Source of the DNA: Naematelia aurantialba
Lineage: Eukaryota > Basidiomycota > Tremellomycetes > Tremellales > Naemateliaceae
Direction of reading: 5' to 3'
DNA length: 64,000 bases
Assembly: GCA_021527695.1 (NCBI GenBank)
Contig: JAKFAO010000003.1
Location: forward strand, 1,178,001-1,242,000
Both the position numbers and the translations under genes were made by a program. Position 1 is the first letter of the stretch; every line of letters begins with the position of its first letter. Of this stretch, positions 45,254 to 57,291 are shown one piece after another. A model generated the notes under the pieces. That model did not search any database and was not told the DNA's origin. It saw only the letters and a list, made by a program, of their open reading frames with translations.

Positions 45254-48200
45254 ACTCGTTTCGATGGTGCGACTGGAAGGCGGCGACGGCGACGCGGCAG
45301 CAAGCGGCACACACAAGGGGAGGCAAGGAGGCAGCGGCGGGGTGCGAGGCGTGCGGTATGGGCACACGGACGAGGTGCTGGAGGCAAGGGAGATGGGCAA
45401 TGTCACAAAGGGATTGCGCTGTTCGGGTGGATGGTGGACGATGCAGGTGCACGGTGCGCCGGCGGAGGTAAATAGTGTAATGGATGGTGTCGCGGTCGGC
45501 TCGGTCAACGCGAATGGCACCCTTTAGATCGCGCTGTAGGATGGTTCGGACAGTGTTCTGTTGTTCCCGCCGTTCCCGTTCGATGCACCCCCTGCCCGAC
45601 TCTTCGGGTTCGGTATTCGACAGGCGAAAGGAGCAGGCGTGCCGTGTGGAGCTCGCTTTCGGTGACGGCGACTCGAGTCGGCGTGAACAGCAAAGACCGC
45701 CGGGTGAGTCAGTGCACCGAGCGAGCTAGAGTGACGGGTGATGTGGATAGGTGAGGTGACGGTTGACCAGTCGAGTGATGTTCAGCCGCGGCTGCCGGAA
45801 ATGGCGGAGTGATTGGGTGGGGACGGGGCCAAGGGGGGAACACGACTGAGTGTCTGTCCGCCTTGATAGTGCCTGCGAGTCAGAGTCTATGACCAGAAGA
45901 CGAGATAAGAGGCGGCACGACGAGGCAGCAGTGGGCAAAATGGGATTTCGAGTTGGGAACGAGTAGGGGGGTGAGAGGCTGACGGGGAGATCGACTGACC
46001 TTTATAGCCTCGCGGCGTGTACCTGCAGACGTTTTCTCGTTTGGGTTTTATTTCGAATGGGGGGAAGCAGGGTACGCCGCGGATCCTTTGTGGGCAGTGC
46101 GCTGCGTCAAGAGGGGCTTGGGAAGGTCGCGGCAATGACGATCGAGGGCCGCTGCGGGCGGCAGAGCAAGGGCAGGGAGGTCGGTGGAGAGAAGGAAAAA
46201 GTCCGCCTGACCGACCGACCGGCAAGGCAGCGTGTGTCTCTGAGTGATTGATCGACGGCGGTGGTCTCGGCCTGTGTCGTGCCGTCCCTCCTTCCGCCGT
46301 TCGTGTGTCCGCCCAGAATGGGGTCCAAGGGCAAGGCGGTAAAGGAGACAGGCGGTCGACAGAGGGGCGACGCAGGCGAGAGGAGAGGGAGAAAGGCGGG
46401 TAGGGATGGTTGAGATCGACAGGGCACGCGTGCAAGATGAGGCAAGGTGATGTCAAGGCGGTGGTCCGTGAAGACAGACAACCGAGGCGGGGCGCAGATG
46501 AAACGTCCGTCTATGTTCTCCTTGCTCTTTTGCAGTCGGGACTCGCAGCTATGACGCGACGCGACACTGCTCTGACCGTGTTGACCGAAGGTCGAGCGGC
46601 GTTCTCGGCCTCTCAAAGGCGGGCGTGGTGCAATGTGAATTGCGGTTTGCGGTGACTGTTGAAGGATGGCGGCAGCTGCACCAGGGTCAGTCCGTTGGGA
46701 GAGACGTTCAAGGACCTTGAGAAAGGAGGTACGAGATGCACCGTGAGTCGCTCAACGGAGGGCAAGAACGGGACAATGGGACACGAGTGCAGCGAAGAGG
46801 GAGGCGATGAGACAATGTGGTCCTGGACCTGATCGTCAGGACCCCATCGTCACATCCATCAATGATCGCCCATCCTACATCATCGCCCTTGCCCTCCTCC
46901 TGGGGGTTGCCTTTGGGAAGCATGTGGCTCGGGAAAACGAAAGGAGGGACAGAGGGTGAAGGGAGGAATGGAACGATGGTCGACCTGTTGCAAGGCATCC
47001 AACGAGCTGCACAGCCGGACAGCCAGCGATGCCAGAGTTCACTCGAGGACGGTTGTCCTGATGCAGCGCCACCGCAACATAGCGATGCAGAGTGCAGAGC
47101 GGTGCAATGGGCAAAGGTGGTACGAGGATGCAACGAGGGCAAATGTGATGGATCTCTGACGTACCTGCACGAGGCACGACCCAGAGTGTCGGAGACGCCC
47201 GTCCAGCTCGGTCCTGTGATGATCGCACAAAGGGGGGAAGACTGGTAGCAAGGAGAGGAAAGACGAGACGCTGATGGTCCAGAGGGAGGCAGCTGCCGCT
47301 GGAACACACGGGGACACGAACGGAGAGGAGGGATTGACACAAAGGCGCCGTGCTGTGACGTGACGGCGACGAGTCGAGCCGGAAATGCGTCTGAGTCGGA
47401 TCAGACGATCAGAGGGAGAACCACGCGGTAGGTGGCAAAGTTGAAAACGGGTGTATGGGGGCAATCGGGTGGCTGAGCGGAGAGGTACAAGGGACGAGGG
47501 GAGAGGGCAAGGGGGCCTCGAGATCTCATGTTGGGAGGAGTGGGACCTGGACTTATACCCGCCGCCCAAGTGGGAGATGACAAAGCTGTGCCGAGGTCGC
47601 GACCGAGGGCCGAACCACTCCATCATACCCCTCCATGACGACTAGCTCGAGTCGCAGACTCGGTACCCGCCACTATCGACCACTCGCTCTGCACAACCGA
47701 CCCCGTCGCCTACCACTACCGGGGAGGCGACCGAGCTCGGTGTTGAGCGTGCCATCACCATCGTCTCATCGCCTCATCGTCTCATGTCATGGCATGATAC
47801 GTCCGTAACTCACACAGCAGGTGCTCTGCTGCGGGGTACAAGCGTGCTCTGGAATTGCCTGGCCACGCCAACCGGAGGCTAGCGGGCCTGGAGAAAGACA
47901 GGAACGCGCACTAGGAGATCGAGCGCGGTCTCCGGGAGACAGTTCCACTTTCGCCCACCCCGGACAGATGGTCGCATGACGCATGCATTGCATGTGGTGT
48001 CATGACTAGAGCCGCGAAGACCTGCGACGCGCCCTCGTACAGCGTGCAGCGTGCAGCTGCCGCATGCAGCAGAGCAGCAGTGCGTGAAGAGGGATGATCA
48101 TTTCACGTTCGCCTCGATACCGGTGAGAGCAGAGCCGTGCCGATGCGAGTCATTCCATCTGATCTGCGAGTTGCACAACCGTCCGTACACTAAGCGGATC

Positions 48201-50176
48201 ACTCGGAAGATGGGACTGCAATGCAGGTGCATCTAGACACAGCGCGAGGCGTGTACGCTGACACCTCTTCAGCCTGGACGATTCAGATGCCTACGCTGCG
48301 GGTGGACGCGCCGTGGTCTCCGAGATGTGGAGGCTTTATCAATTTCGGTATTGCCACGTCACCGATTCCCATCTTATTTGGTTTACGCCACGCCGCCCTG
48401 ATTTTGGACTGCGTAGGTTTACCCGATTCGGTTTGCGTCTTGCGAAACAAGACAGAGGGCGCCGTAGCTTGGGCTCAGTGCGGCATGCCGGCGGCGGGCG
48501 TTCCGACAGACCTGTTGACGCCATGCAATCCCTATGCCTAAGCTGTAAGTTCGGCGTTGACAATTAAACCGCGGCGCAGGGGAGGGTGGCAAGTGGGGAG
48601 CGAGAGCGCATGCAGGCGAGCTTGGAAGGGACGAGAGGACCGAAGGGAAGACGAGAGGTCTAAAGGGAAGATGAGAGGACTGAAGGGATGAAGGCCAACG
48701 AGAGGACGAAACACAAGGCTAGAGGGAAACCAGAGACGACCAGAGGGAAAGCCGCGGAGACTCGTAGAGTGGATAGGAAGAAACAAGGGACGAGACAAAG
48801 CGCAGGCATGGCTCTTTGGCTGGTCGAGGCGTTGGGGGCGCAGGGCGCCGGCATCATGCGCAAAGCCACGAGGCCCGTCCATACCCCTCCGACACAAGGA
48901 CCACCAGAAGGAAGAGTTGTCCTAGGACGTTATTGTATCCAACAAGCTCTCGTGGTCGCTCGTACCTCTCTGCCTATCTACCTATCTACCTCTGGTGTGC
49001 CCCTATCTCTATGCGTTAGACCTCTTGGTGACCACGTTCCCCGCGGACTAGCGCGCAGTCCAGCTCGTTTGGGAATCACGCTCCGCGAAGCAGTGAAATT
49101 CGTTGCTGCCATCGGAACAAGGTGACCCGGCCCGGAAAGGAGAGGACGGATCGCATCCCACCCACAACCCTCGACGTGCAGGCCGCGATTCTGGTCTGGT
49201 CTGCACGTAGGAGTGAGTTTCGTCGATCATAACAAGCTTCTACGACCTGGCGCGGTATACCTCGTCCGTCTGTCCAGCTGGTGAGTACTCGTTCGGTCTA
49301 GTTACAGATCCCGTTCCCCGCGGCCCAAACGCCAGGGGTATGTTTCCTTGCCCGCCGCGGCACTCTTCCCCCCCCCCCCCCCCCTTGCCATGGCCCCTGC
49401 GCTCCAACTAGTCCTGCGACACATTCTGCACCCTCCTGCGTTGCCCCCCCCCCCCAACCCAACCCACATATCCTTCTGGCAGCATTGTCCGACGCAAGGG
49501 GTGGCGCGAGGACCCACCATCTGCCGGCCAGGCACGGGTTGCCTGAAACATTCAGGTCCGAGTAACGCAGATTAAGGTTTACGATGCGCCCTCTCGTTTT
49601 GGCTTTTACCCTCTTGGATTCACTGATATTGTAAAGATTATTCACGACCGACTCTCGTTGCATTCCACCTATCACTAGTCACAAACCAACGTCACGTCGG
49701 CAGCAAAACATACCCCTCCCCCCCCCCCCACCCAACACCCGCTGGGCGAGCAGCAGCAGCAAGCGTAACAAGCGTAGCAAGAGCAAGCCACGACTAGTCT
49801 GGTCTCTTTTACGAGTTTCGGGGGTGCGCTCGCATTCCAACACAGAGTGACACTAGGAGAGGAAACGGGTCAGGAAGAAACAGTCTTAAAGCAAAGCCCG
49901 GTCGCTTTCCAGCTTGTGCATTGTGCGTCGGGCATAGCGAGCGAGTCTTGCCCAGCAGGTCAAGGCGCATCAGGAGGTACTGGCGTCACCGTCCCCGTCA
50001 ACGTCAGCGCCAACGCCGACACGGCAGACCAGCCTTGAGCTTGGGCATCCTGCGACCCCTTTGGTGAGTAGCACAAATTTCCGATGCCCTGCATGCGCAT
50101 GCTCCCGCCTGATGCCCTGCTTAAATGGGCTGATGCTGACCCTCATCGCCATGTCCTTAGATCAACCGCCGCCGCC
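45254..50176. other. 4.9-kb interval without a supported gene
   Basis: This is the largest gene-free stretch, between two divergent genes. All long open frames here are Ser/Pro/Cys/Arg-rich with erratic composition and no recognisable motif, and none gives a multi-exon model with a conserved block. Visible structures are CT/GA-rich tracts at 45900-47640 and poly-C runs at about 49370-49385, 49447-49456 and 49718-49730. Several stretches look like pyrimidine-rich leader sequence (about 50080-50176). It may hold long 5' leaders, regulatory DNA or a non-coding transcript; I cannot tell which. Confidence 0.5.
49368..49385. repeat. Poly-C homopolymer tract
   Basis: A run of about 16 C. Similar shorter runs occur at about 49447-49456 and 49718-49730. 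Such tracts are prone to length errors and to polymorphism. Confidence 0.9.
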
Positions 50177-53100
50177 ATGGCCGAAACCATTTCTGCCTCT
50201 GCCTCCACTGCCTCCTTCCCCTCGTCGATACCCGCCCGGTCACCCAACGCGATGCGTCCCTTCTCCCCGCTGGAACGGGTCATGTTCTCCCACTCCGAGT
50301 CGTCGTCGACATACAACGGCGCCGAGCCGAGCCAAAGTCGGACACGGCGCCACCGACGCGAGAGCAGCGTTGTCGACTCTGCGGTGTATGCCAGTCCAGC
50401 AGCCACAACAGTTCCGGAAAGGATGGTGCGTGCCGTTAACCACCCTGCCACATCGCCGGTCCTCCCTGACCCCGGTATCCCCAACCCCTGCCCCCTCGTC
50501 GGTAACTAGCGACGAGCTGGACTTGATGCTGACTGTCGTCGCTAGGCAACGCCAAATTCCTCGCCGAGACCGCTACCACCGTCGATCCTGCGGCGCACGT
50601 CCTCGTCAACCCTACCAGTGCATTCGGAGGTGGACAGCACGCCACCACATCTTCAAGCGCCGACGATGCGCCGGCGCTCGTCGCGCGTCCGCTTCTCCGA
50701 CGTCCCCCTTGGTCCAACCAACCCATGCCCCTCCCCCACCGGCACAAGCGCGTCCTCTACCAGCGCCAATGCCAGCTCTGCCTGCTCGAGTATCAGCACC
50801 ACCTCGACCGCCGGTAAACGTACCAGCAAGAGTGGTACCGAGGCCGCCGGGGCTGTTGCTGCGTCCGAATTCGGGGTTCTGCGGGAGTCTCCCTCGGCGT
50901 CTGCGCCAGATTACGGTATGCGCCGTATAGGATCTATCGAGCGGATCGGTCACTCGTCGGTGTTCTACCACACCCTGCTTGGCACCCCTCAGACCCTCTC
51001 TGCCTCGCTGCCCATCTCGTCGCGCCCAAGTCCAAGGCGTTCCTTCAGTGCGCAGACCCGCGTCCACAATGACGACGACGTGGATGCGTTCCAGCCCCGC
51101 CCGCTGCTGTATCCCAAAATGTCAAGACAACTCTCCCGCCTCAGCAGCGATACGCAGATCCATTCGACAACAGGTAGAACAGCACCAGCAACAGCAACGA
51201 CAATGTCCATGTCAATGGCGACACCACCGCGCAGCGCCCTGCCGTGCTCCCCACCGCCATCCTTCCCGCCGCCATCGCCGTTCGCCTCGGCCACTGAGAC
51301 GCATTCACACCGCGTGGCATACTCGCTCTCGCGGTCGTCATTGATCGCTGCTGGACCGAAGGCGCCCGCCCCGGAGCTCATGAACGGGCCCCTTTCGCCA
51401 TCTATCACCGTCACCCCGGACGACTCGCCGCTTGCGCTGCTGCCGTCCCACGTCTCGCACGGAAACGTCGATCGCGGGGACTGGCACGATATCGACCTCA
51501 GTGCTGGCGCCGGTGCTGGGCTGCCCAGCGTCCTTGAGTCGGAAGTCTTGCCTAGCGAGCGGACGCCTGGTGCTACACACAGACACCGGCGAAACGAGTC
51601 GACGCTCTCGGCTATTGCTGGCTTCCCTGTCCCTCCGGCCCGCGACCTGGCGATCGCTGGTCCCGGAGCCATGCGCGAAGAAAAGGAGACGCAAGCGGTA
51701 GACGGGCACGCGGCAGGCGAAGGAGAAGGAGACGAAATGGGCCTTCGACTGCCAGATCGCTTGATGGTCAGCCTCGACTCGCCGACTCCCGGCGCATCAT
51801 CTTTCCCGTGCACCTATTCTCCCGACGGGTGGTCGTTCGAGGCCGTGGCGCTTGACCAGCATGCCGAGCTAGACGAGGAAAGGATGTCGGGCGACGAGTC
51901 CACGCCGACGAACGAGCAAACGCCGGCACCGGGCTACGAGCAGCATTCGCTGCAGGAAGAACGGGGGTCCCGCTCGGTCAGCGCCGAAACCCCGTCGACC
52001 TCGACTGAGCAAATGCCGGATGAGGAACAAGGGATGTCATCGGACGGCCATTCCGAGCTCGAGAGCGACGTGAACGAGTGCGCGGTTTCCCATCCGACGA
52101 GCAAGGAGAGGGGGGTCGTTCGGTCGTCGAGCCCCGCGCTGTGCGAGACGATGCGTCGTAAACGGCCATACAGGCAACGAGCGTCTTCTGACGCCGATGC
52201 CGACGCCGACGCCAATACCGAGAGCTCAGAGTCCGAGCTGGGTAAGTCCATCTCGGCCCTTCCCCTTCCCCTTGTACTTGACACTCGGAGGTCGCTTGGC
52301 TAACGTACGCGCTCTTCAGACCTGCACGAGCCTCTATTGCTTTCTGCCGTGAAAAGCCGGATCGTGTCGCCGCATTCGCGTCTGTTGGCCAAGTCGCAAA
52401 CACCGGCGAGCGTAGCCTCGACGGCGGCTGGTTCTGGTTCTGGTACCGGTTCAACGTGCGGTTCTGGCTCGCCTGCCGCTCGGCGACTGAAACGACAGAC
52501 GAGTCTGGCTTCTCTGAGGGCGGGAGTGAGTCTTACGCGGGGACAAGGCTGGAGCGGCAGCGAAGCCGAGGAAGACGAGTACGCCGAGGCCGTGCGGCGG
52601 ATCGCTCTGCGCCGTAAACGGACAGCATCGCTGTCGTTGTCGTTGTCGTCGCCGTCGCTGTCTTTGTCGCTGTCTTCGCCACCTCACGCCGCTCATTCCC
52701 ACGAGCAAGGAAGCGAGTCGGCATCTGTATCGAGCGCGTCGTCTCGGCTGTCGGATGTGTCCAACCTGTCGTCCATCTCCTCGGGCTCGGACAGCTCGTC
52801 CGCGTCGTCACTCTCCTCGGCTCCTCCCGAGGCCGTCTCGCCCTGTCCTGGAGTTAAGCGCCACGCTCCGATCATCCTCAGTCCCATCCACGCACGCAGC
52901 GCTCTGCACACCAGTGCGAGCATGGGCGGCTTGCGCATGGGCATGAGCCTGAGCACGATGCCGCCGCGACCGCAGCTCATGCACCGCCCCTCGTCGGGCT
53001 CGACCAGCTCGCCGGGCGATTACCCGTGGGGCGGGAGTGCGCCAGGCTCGCCGGTGAAAGAGTACTTTTCTAGTTCAAGAGACGAGCCGAAAGGCGTCAG

Positions 53101-53749
53101 CCATAAGGGCCTGTACGAGGCGTTGGTGGCTCTTCCCTCGGCGGACACGACTCCGACGGCCACGACTCCAACCGCAACCACTCCAACGGCGACGGGTGCC
53201 ACTTCAGCTTCAAGTGCAGGGACAGGGACAGGGACAGGGAGCTCGACGTCGGCGTCCACGCCGGGTTCTACGTCCACGTCGGCGTCTGGGTCGACGGTCA
53301 AGTTCAACTCGGTGGCGCTGCCGGTGCCGAGAAAGATCGTCAGGGGCTGGGGAAAGCCCGAGGTCCTCCTTGACCAGCGATATCCGCAACGACAAGAGCC
53401 AGCACCTGGCCAAGGACACGGCCAAGTACAAGGACACGGCCAAGGACACGGCCAAGGGCAAGGGCAAGGGCAGCACGGACGAGGGGAGGCACGGCCTTTT
53501 GTCTGGGCGGACGATGCTCTGCCCGACCTCACGCCGCAAGCAGTCAGGGCGCTCGCGTCGTCAGTGCCAGTGCCAGTCGTGAAATCCGCAGTGCCGTCCT
53601 CGTCGTCCTCGTCATACCGGTCTACAGCGTCAGCGGGCCCAGCGGGGCCAGCGGCGACGGTGAAGATGGGTAGGGCCGTGCGGGGGGGCAGGGAAGCGCT
53701 GTTGAGGAGGCCTAGTACTGGTCGGTTTGCGAATATGCCGATGATCTAG
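50177..53749 (+). CDS. Large disordered protein with RVxF PP1-docking motif
   Basis: Exons are 50177-50425, 50546-52241 and 52320-53749 (1124 residues), with a CTGAC branch site 13 nt before the first acceptor. The start MAETISASASTASFPSS follows a Kozak-like GCCGCCATGG. Most of the protein is Ser/Pro/Thr-rich and probably unstructured. Conserved-looking islands are RRRSSRVRFSDVPLG at about residue 120, which fits the RVxF docking site for type 1 phosphatase; PSPRRSFSAQTRV; KRPYRQRASSDADAD; DLHEPLLLSAVKSRIVSPHS; and WSGSEAEEDEYAEAVRRIAL. Many RxxS and SP sites suggest heavy phosphorylation. A targeting subunit of PP1 is a plausible role but is inferred from the motif alone. Confidence 0.75.
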
Positions 53750-54325
53750 GCTCCAGTCGTGCAGCAGCGAGAAGCGAAACGAGGCGCGACAAGTGAGGGG
53801 CGATAATGAGGGGCACACAGCGAGCAAAGTGTAACACCTTTGGAGAGAGATAGACAGAAGGGGAAGGGTAACAGGAAACACCAAGGGGAGATGGATGGAG
53901 GCAGAATGTCATATATAGACAAGCCGTCTTGGGCAACGGACCACGGATGACGCTGTAGATTACGTGTAGATTACGTGTAGACTATGTGTCGGATTGTAGA
54001 TTGTACAGTAGCCTGTACAGCTGGTTCTGGCGTCTTGATATCGGTACCACTCTTATTTTATCTCATGCATAACACACGTATCTCTTGCCAAGGAAGTTCA
54101 GAGTGGCAAGTGTTAGAGTGTCAGTAAGAGTGTCAAAGGTCAGAGTGTCCGATGCCCGCCGCCTCGCAGCTCCACAAGATTGTACGACCTGCACATGTCA
54201 TGCTAGATGACCAGATACTATGCTACACTGGTCCCGTCAATCTCACCATCCATCAATCTCCATCGCTGCAGATCGTCCTTGAGCTTGATTTGCCCTTGGC
54301 GATTCTCGTGTTCCTCCCCAACAGG
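53750..54325. other. Convergent intergenic region
   Basis: 576 bp between the PP1-motif gene (+) and ACR3 (-), containing both 3' flanks. Short direct repeats (GTAGATTACGTGTAGATTACG, near 53955-53985, and AGAGTGTCA, near 54115-54150) are visible. No gene. Confidence 0.55.
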
Positions 54326-56693
54326 CTATGGACCACCAGGACCACCAGGACTACCAGGAACACCAGGACCACCAGGAACACCGGCAGCACCAAGAACACC
54401 AGGAATACACAACTCGCCGCTGCCGTCGACGCCGTCGCCAGTGCGCATACCACCATCGGCTTTCCCGGCCAAAGACGACCCAGCAACGCCGCCGTGGCCG
54501 CTACCGTCGCCTTTCGCAAAGTCGGGCTCGAGCTCGAGATCCGCAGCACCATCGTCGTCCTCGTCCGGGCCCCACCGCAGCCGCCTGCCAAGCCAGATGG
54601 CGGCACACGTCAACGCTAGCAAAACAGGCACCTCGACGAGCGGGCCAATGGTCGCTGCTAGTGCTTGGTCCGAGTCTGGTCCGAACACCGCCACCGCCAC
54701 GGCGATGGAGAGTTCCTGCACCGGAGTTAGCTGTGCTTTTGTGTCTTTTGGAACATTCGCCTTGAGCACCCAGGATGTGGAGCGAAGAAGAGAAGCAGAG
54801 GAGCACATAGTAGATAGGGGACTGACGAAATTGTTCGACGCCGCAGTGAAGCTTTGCACGCTCGCCTCCTTGTACCCCACCCTCCGCGCGCCATTCGGCA
54901 ACCAGCCAGCATTCCTCGGTGCACGAGACCACAGCCACATGGCCGTAAACGTCCCGCCGAACATGATGATAAAGTACATGACGAGCGGCACGAACGTGCG
55001 GAACACGGGCCCGAGGTGCGCGAGGATATGCCGCGCCTGCTGGGCGAAGATGACGATGATCGTGTACAGCAAGCCAAGGAGGGACAGCGGCGAGAAGATG
55101 GGGAGGAAGGTGGTTGAGAAGCGGGCACGACCGAGGGTAGGGAGGAGAATTAGGCGGGTGAGCAGGCCAAGGCCGAGTGGGATCCCGAGAAACTGCGGTC
55201 GTGGTCAGCTAAACAATTGATAAGAAGATGCCGAGGTGACAATATGTGTAAGAAGATGCCGAGGTGACAATATGTGCCGGAACGTTATATGCACCAGGCG
55301 ACGGAGAGAAGCCCCAACGGGGGTCAGGCGTGCGGATGACGAATGTTGAGACTATTGGGGGAAACAGTCAGGGGCAAGGGGATGAGAGGGAGAGCCGGCA
55401 CGTACGACCAAGACCGCAATGGCCGTCTTGCCATATTCCAACCCAATGTCACGTTCGTGCGAGATGACGCGGATAAAAAACACCGCCATGGGCGAGTACA
55501 GGACAATCTGCAGTGCCGAGTTGATAATGACCAGGATCGCGCACAGGTCGTCGTCTCCCCCGGCTAGGGTGTTCCAGATCATCACCATTGCGATACAGCG
55601 TGCTAGGCCGACGAGGATGATGCCGGTGCGGTAGGTCGCGAGGTCCGGCAGAGCCGCCCAAGCGCATGCTAGCATCACCTGCAGGTATCAGCATACGTAA
55701 GTACGGGCCGCCAGATTGCGTTCTGAGCAACAGCAGTCGAGCAAGCTAGAAGCTTTCTTTGTCAACTCACAAACGGCCCAATGAACCAGTTGAGGAAGAA
55801 CGACACGACAATCTGCTCCCACAGCCGCCGAGTCTTGAGCAGATCCGGTAACCGCTCGTACTGGACTTTGGTGAGGGCGGGCCACATCATCACGATCATG
55901 CCGACTACGAGGGCTGTTGCGAGTCAGCAGCGGTGCATGCGGTGACCCGAGTCTACTCGACAAGAATCCCATGCCGACAAGTGTACAGATGGCTGCGAAG
56001 TAGAATAATGGTCTTGGGCAGGAAAAACTCTCGATGGCCTGGATGCGCAAAAGTAGACGGAGCGAAGGAGCGGTGGAAGCAAGAAACAGAAGCAGAAAGT
56101 CAGAGAGGCAGAGAGGGGTATGACGGGCAATGACGCAAGGGTCGATGTTCAGTCAAGCCAGGAGTACAGTGATCAAGCCACTGCAGTGATCGCACCAGTA
56201 GCAGAGTGACCAGCCCGTAGCAGAATGATATACAACAACCACACAATGACTCACGGACACTAGTGCCAGCAAACTTGGCGCCGTTGAAAGCGGATTGCAC
56301 GCCGGGCGCATACACGCCAATCACAACGCCCAGTATCATCGCTACAAGCACCAACGGCGCCAGCAGCCTATCCAGGATCGTCAGAGATTTGACCAGCCCT
56401 GGGTCCGTCTATCAGCTCAAACTCCAACTGATCGCATGGCCGACTTTCTGTACTCGAGCCTCAGGAGTTGGCTCTGGAAGCTGAGGCATAGGGAGTGGGA
56501 CGGCGGGGGGCGGGCGACGTACCTAGCGCTGTGGATCTCTCTCTATCCTTCACGACAACTCGATCCTTCACGACATTCACTGGATCCGATCCCGACCGGA
56601 AGCATGGCTCACACCACCGTCCTTGCGCTCCTTGGTAGCGAACAGCCGCGTCCACGCCGACCCCCTGTCTTTCGACGTTTCCTCCACCCCCAT
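54326..56693 (-). CDS. ACR3: Arsenite efflux transporter
   Basis: This plasma-membrane carrier of the bile/arsenite/riboflavin transporter superfamily extrudes arsenite. Exons are 56693-56613, 56565-56523, 56398-56255, 55913-55771, 55678-55406, 55192-54827 and 54715-54326 (479 residues). Diagnostic blocks are [70 protein letters not shown] (with the conserved thiolate cysteine), and [20 protein letters not shown] followed by [13 protein letters not shown]. About ten membrane helices are expected. The N terminus ([16 protein letters not shown]) is the least certain part; an in-frame ATG at 56888 would extend it. The C terminus is odd: after the last helix comes a collagen-like [18 protein letters not shown] tail, not known in the family. 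Confidence 0.9.
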
Positions 56694-57291
56694 TGCCGCG
56701 AATGATACCTTTGCCTTGGCCGCTGGACTTTTGGCTGCCGCTGTTACGACCGGTGCTACTGCTGCTACTTGGCCTCGGGTGGCAGGCGGCCGTGTCGTCA
56801 GACCTGCGACGGGGCAGACGGTGTGGTCCCCGAACGACGATTCCCGCGACGTGATGATCCTCGGCGCCATCGCGCATGCTACCACCAAGACGTGTGCACG
56901 ACTCTCCCTGGGTCACCTTGTGGGTGTTTTCAGTGCGAATGGTGAATGCAATACTGGTCGTGTGCTGCTCATATCTCCTTGTCCTCTCCACTATATACTT
57001 TTTCTGCACAAACAGTTTGTAACCGACGATCGACGCACGTGTCACTGTACCTACACTGGGCAAAAATTGAACAGGTACAAGTCGAGTAGCGTCTCCAGGA
57101 CGGGCAGTGGCACGAATCGACTGCTTATGACGAATCAAAGCAGTGGTATCCAGTATGAAGCTATGCGGCAGCGCGACGGCTCCGTGCAGCGGATGTGATT
57201 GGGTTACATGCAAGCTACGAAACCCATAACCGACCCTCTCGCCGGTCCTCGCTGCCACCACCGCGTCTCGCGCACAACAAAGACACTCCGC
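56694..57291 (-). promoter_or_regulatory. Region between RPL7 3' end and ACR3 start
   Basis: 598 bp; RPL7 and ACR3 are tandem on the minus strand, so this holds the RPL7 3' UTR and the ACR3 promoter. I saw no Yap8/ACR-type TGATTAATAATCA palindrome. Confidence 0.45.

Noticed and set aside
46708..47340. 210-codon minus frame and neighbours in the 45-50 kb interval
   Set aside because: Ser/Pro/Cys-rich low-quality sequence without recognisable motif, overlapping equally long frames on both strands; no in-phase multi-exon model found.
54328..54765. Plus-strand H/Q/D-rich frame over the ACR3 3' end
   Set aside because: It is the antisense reading of the collagen-like repeat and of the ACR3 exon, whose homology is clear on the minus strand.
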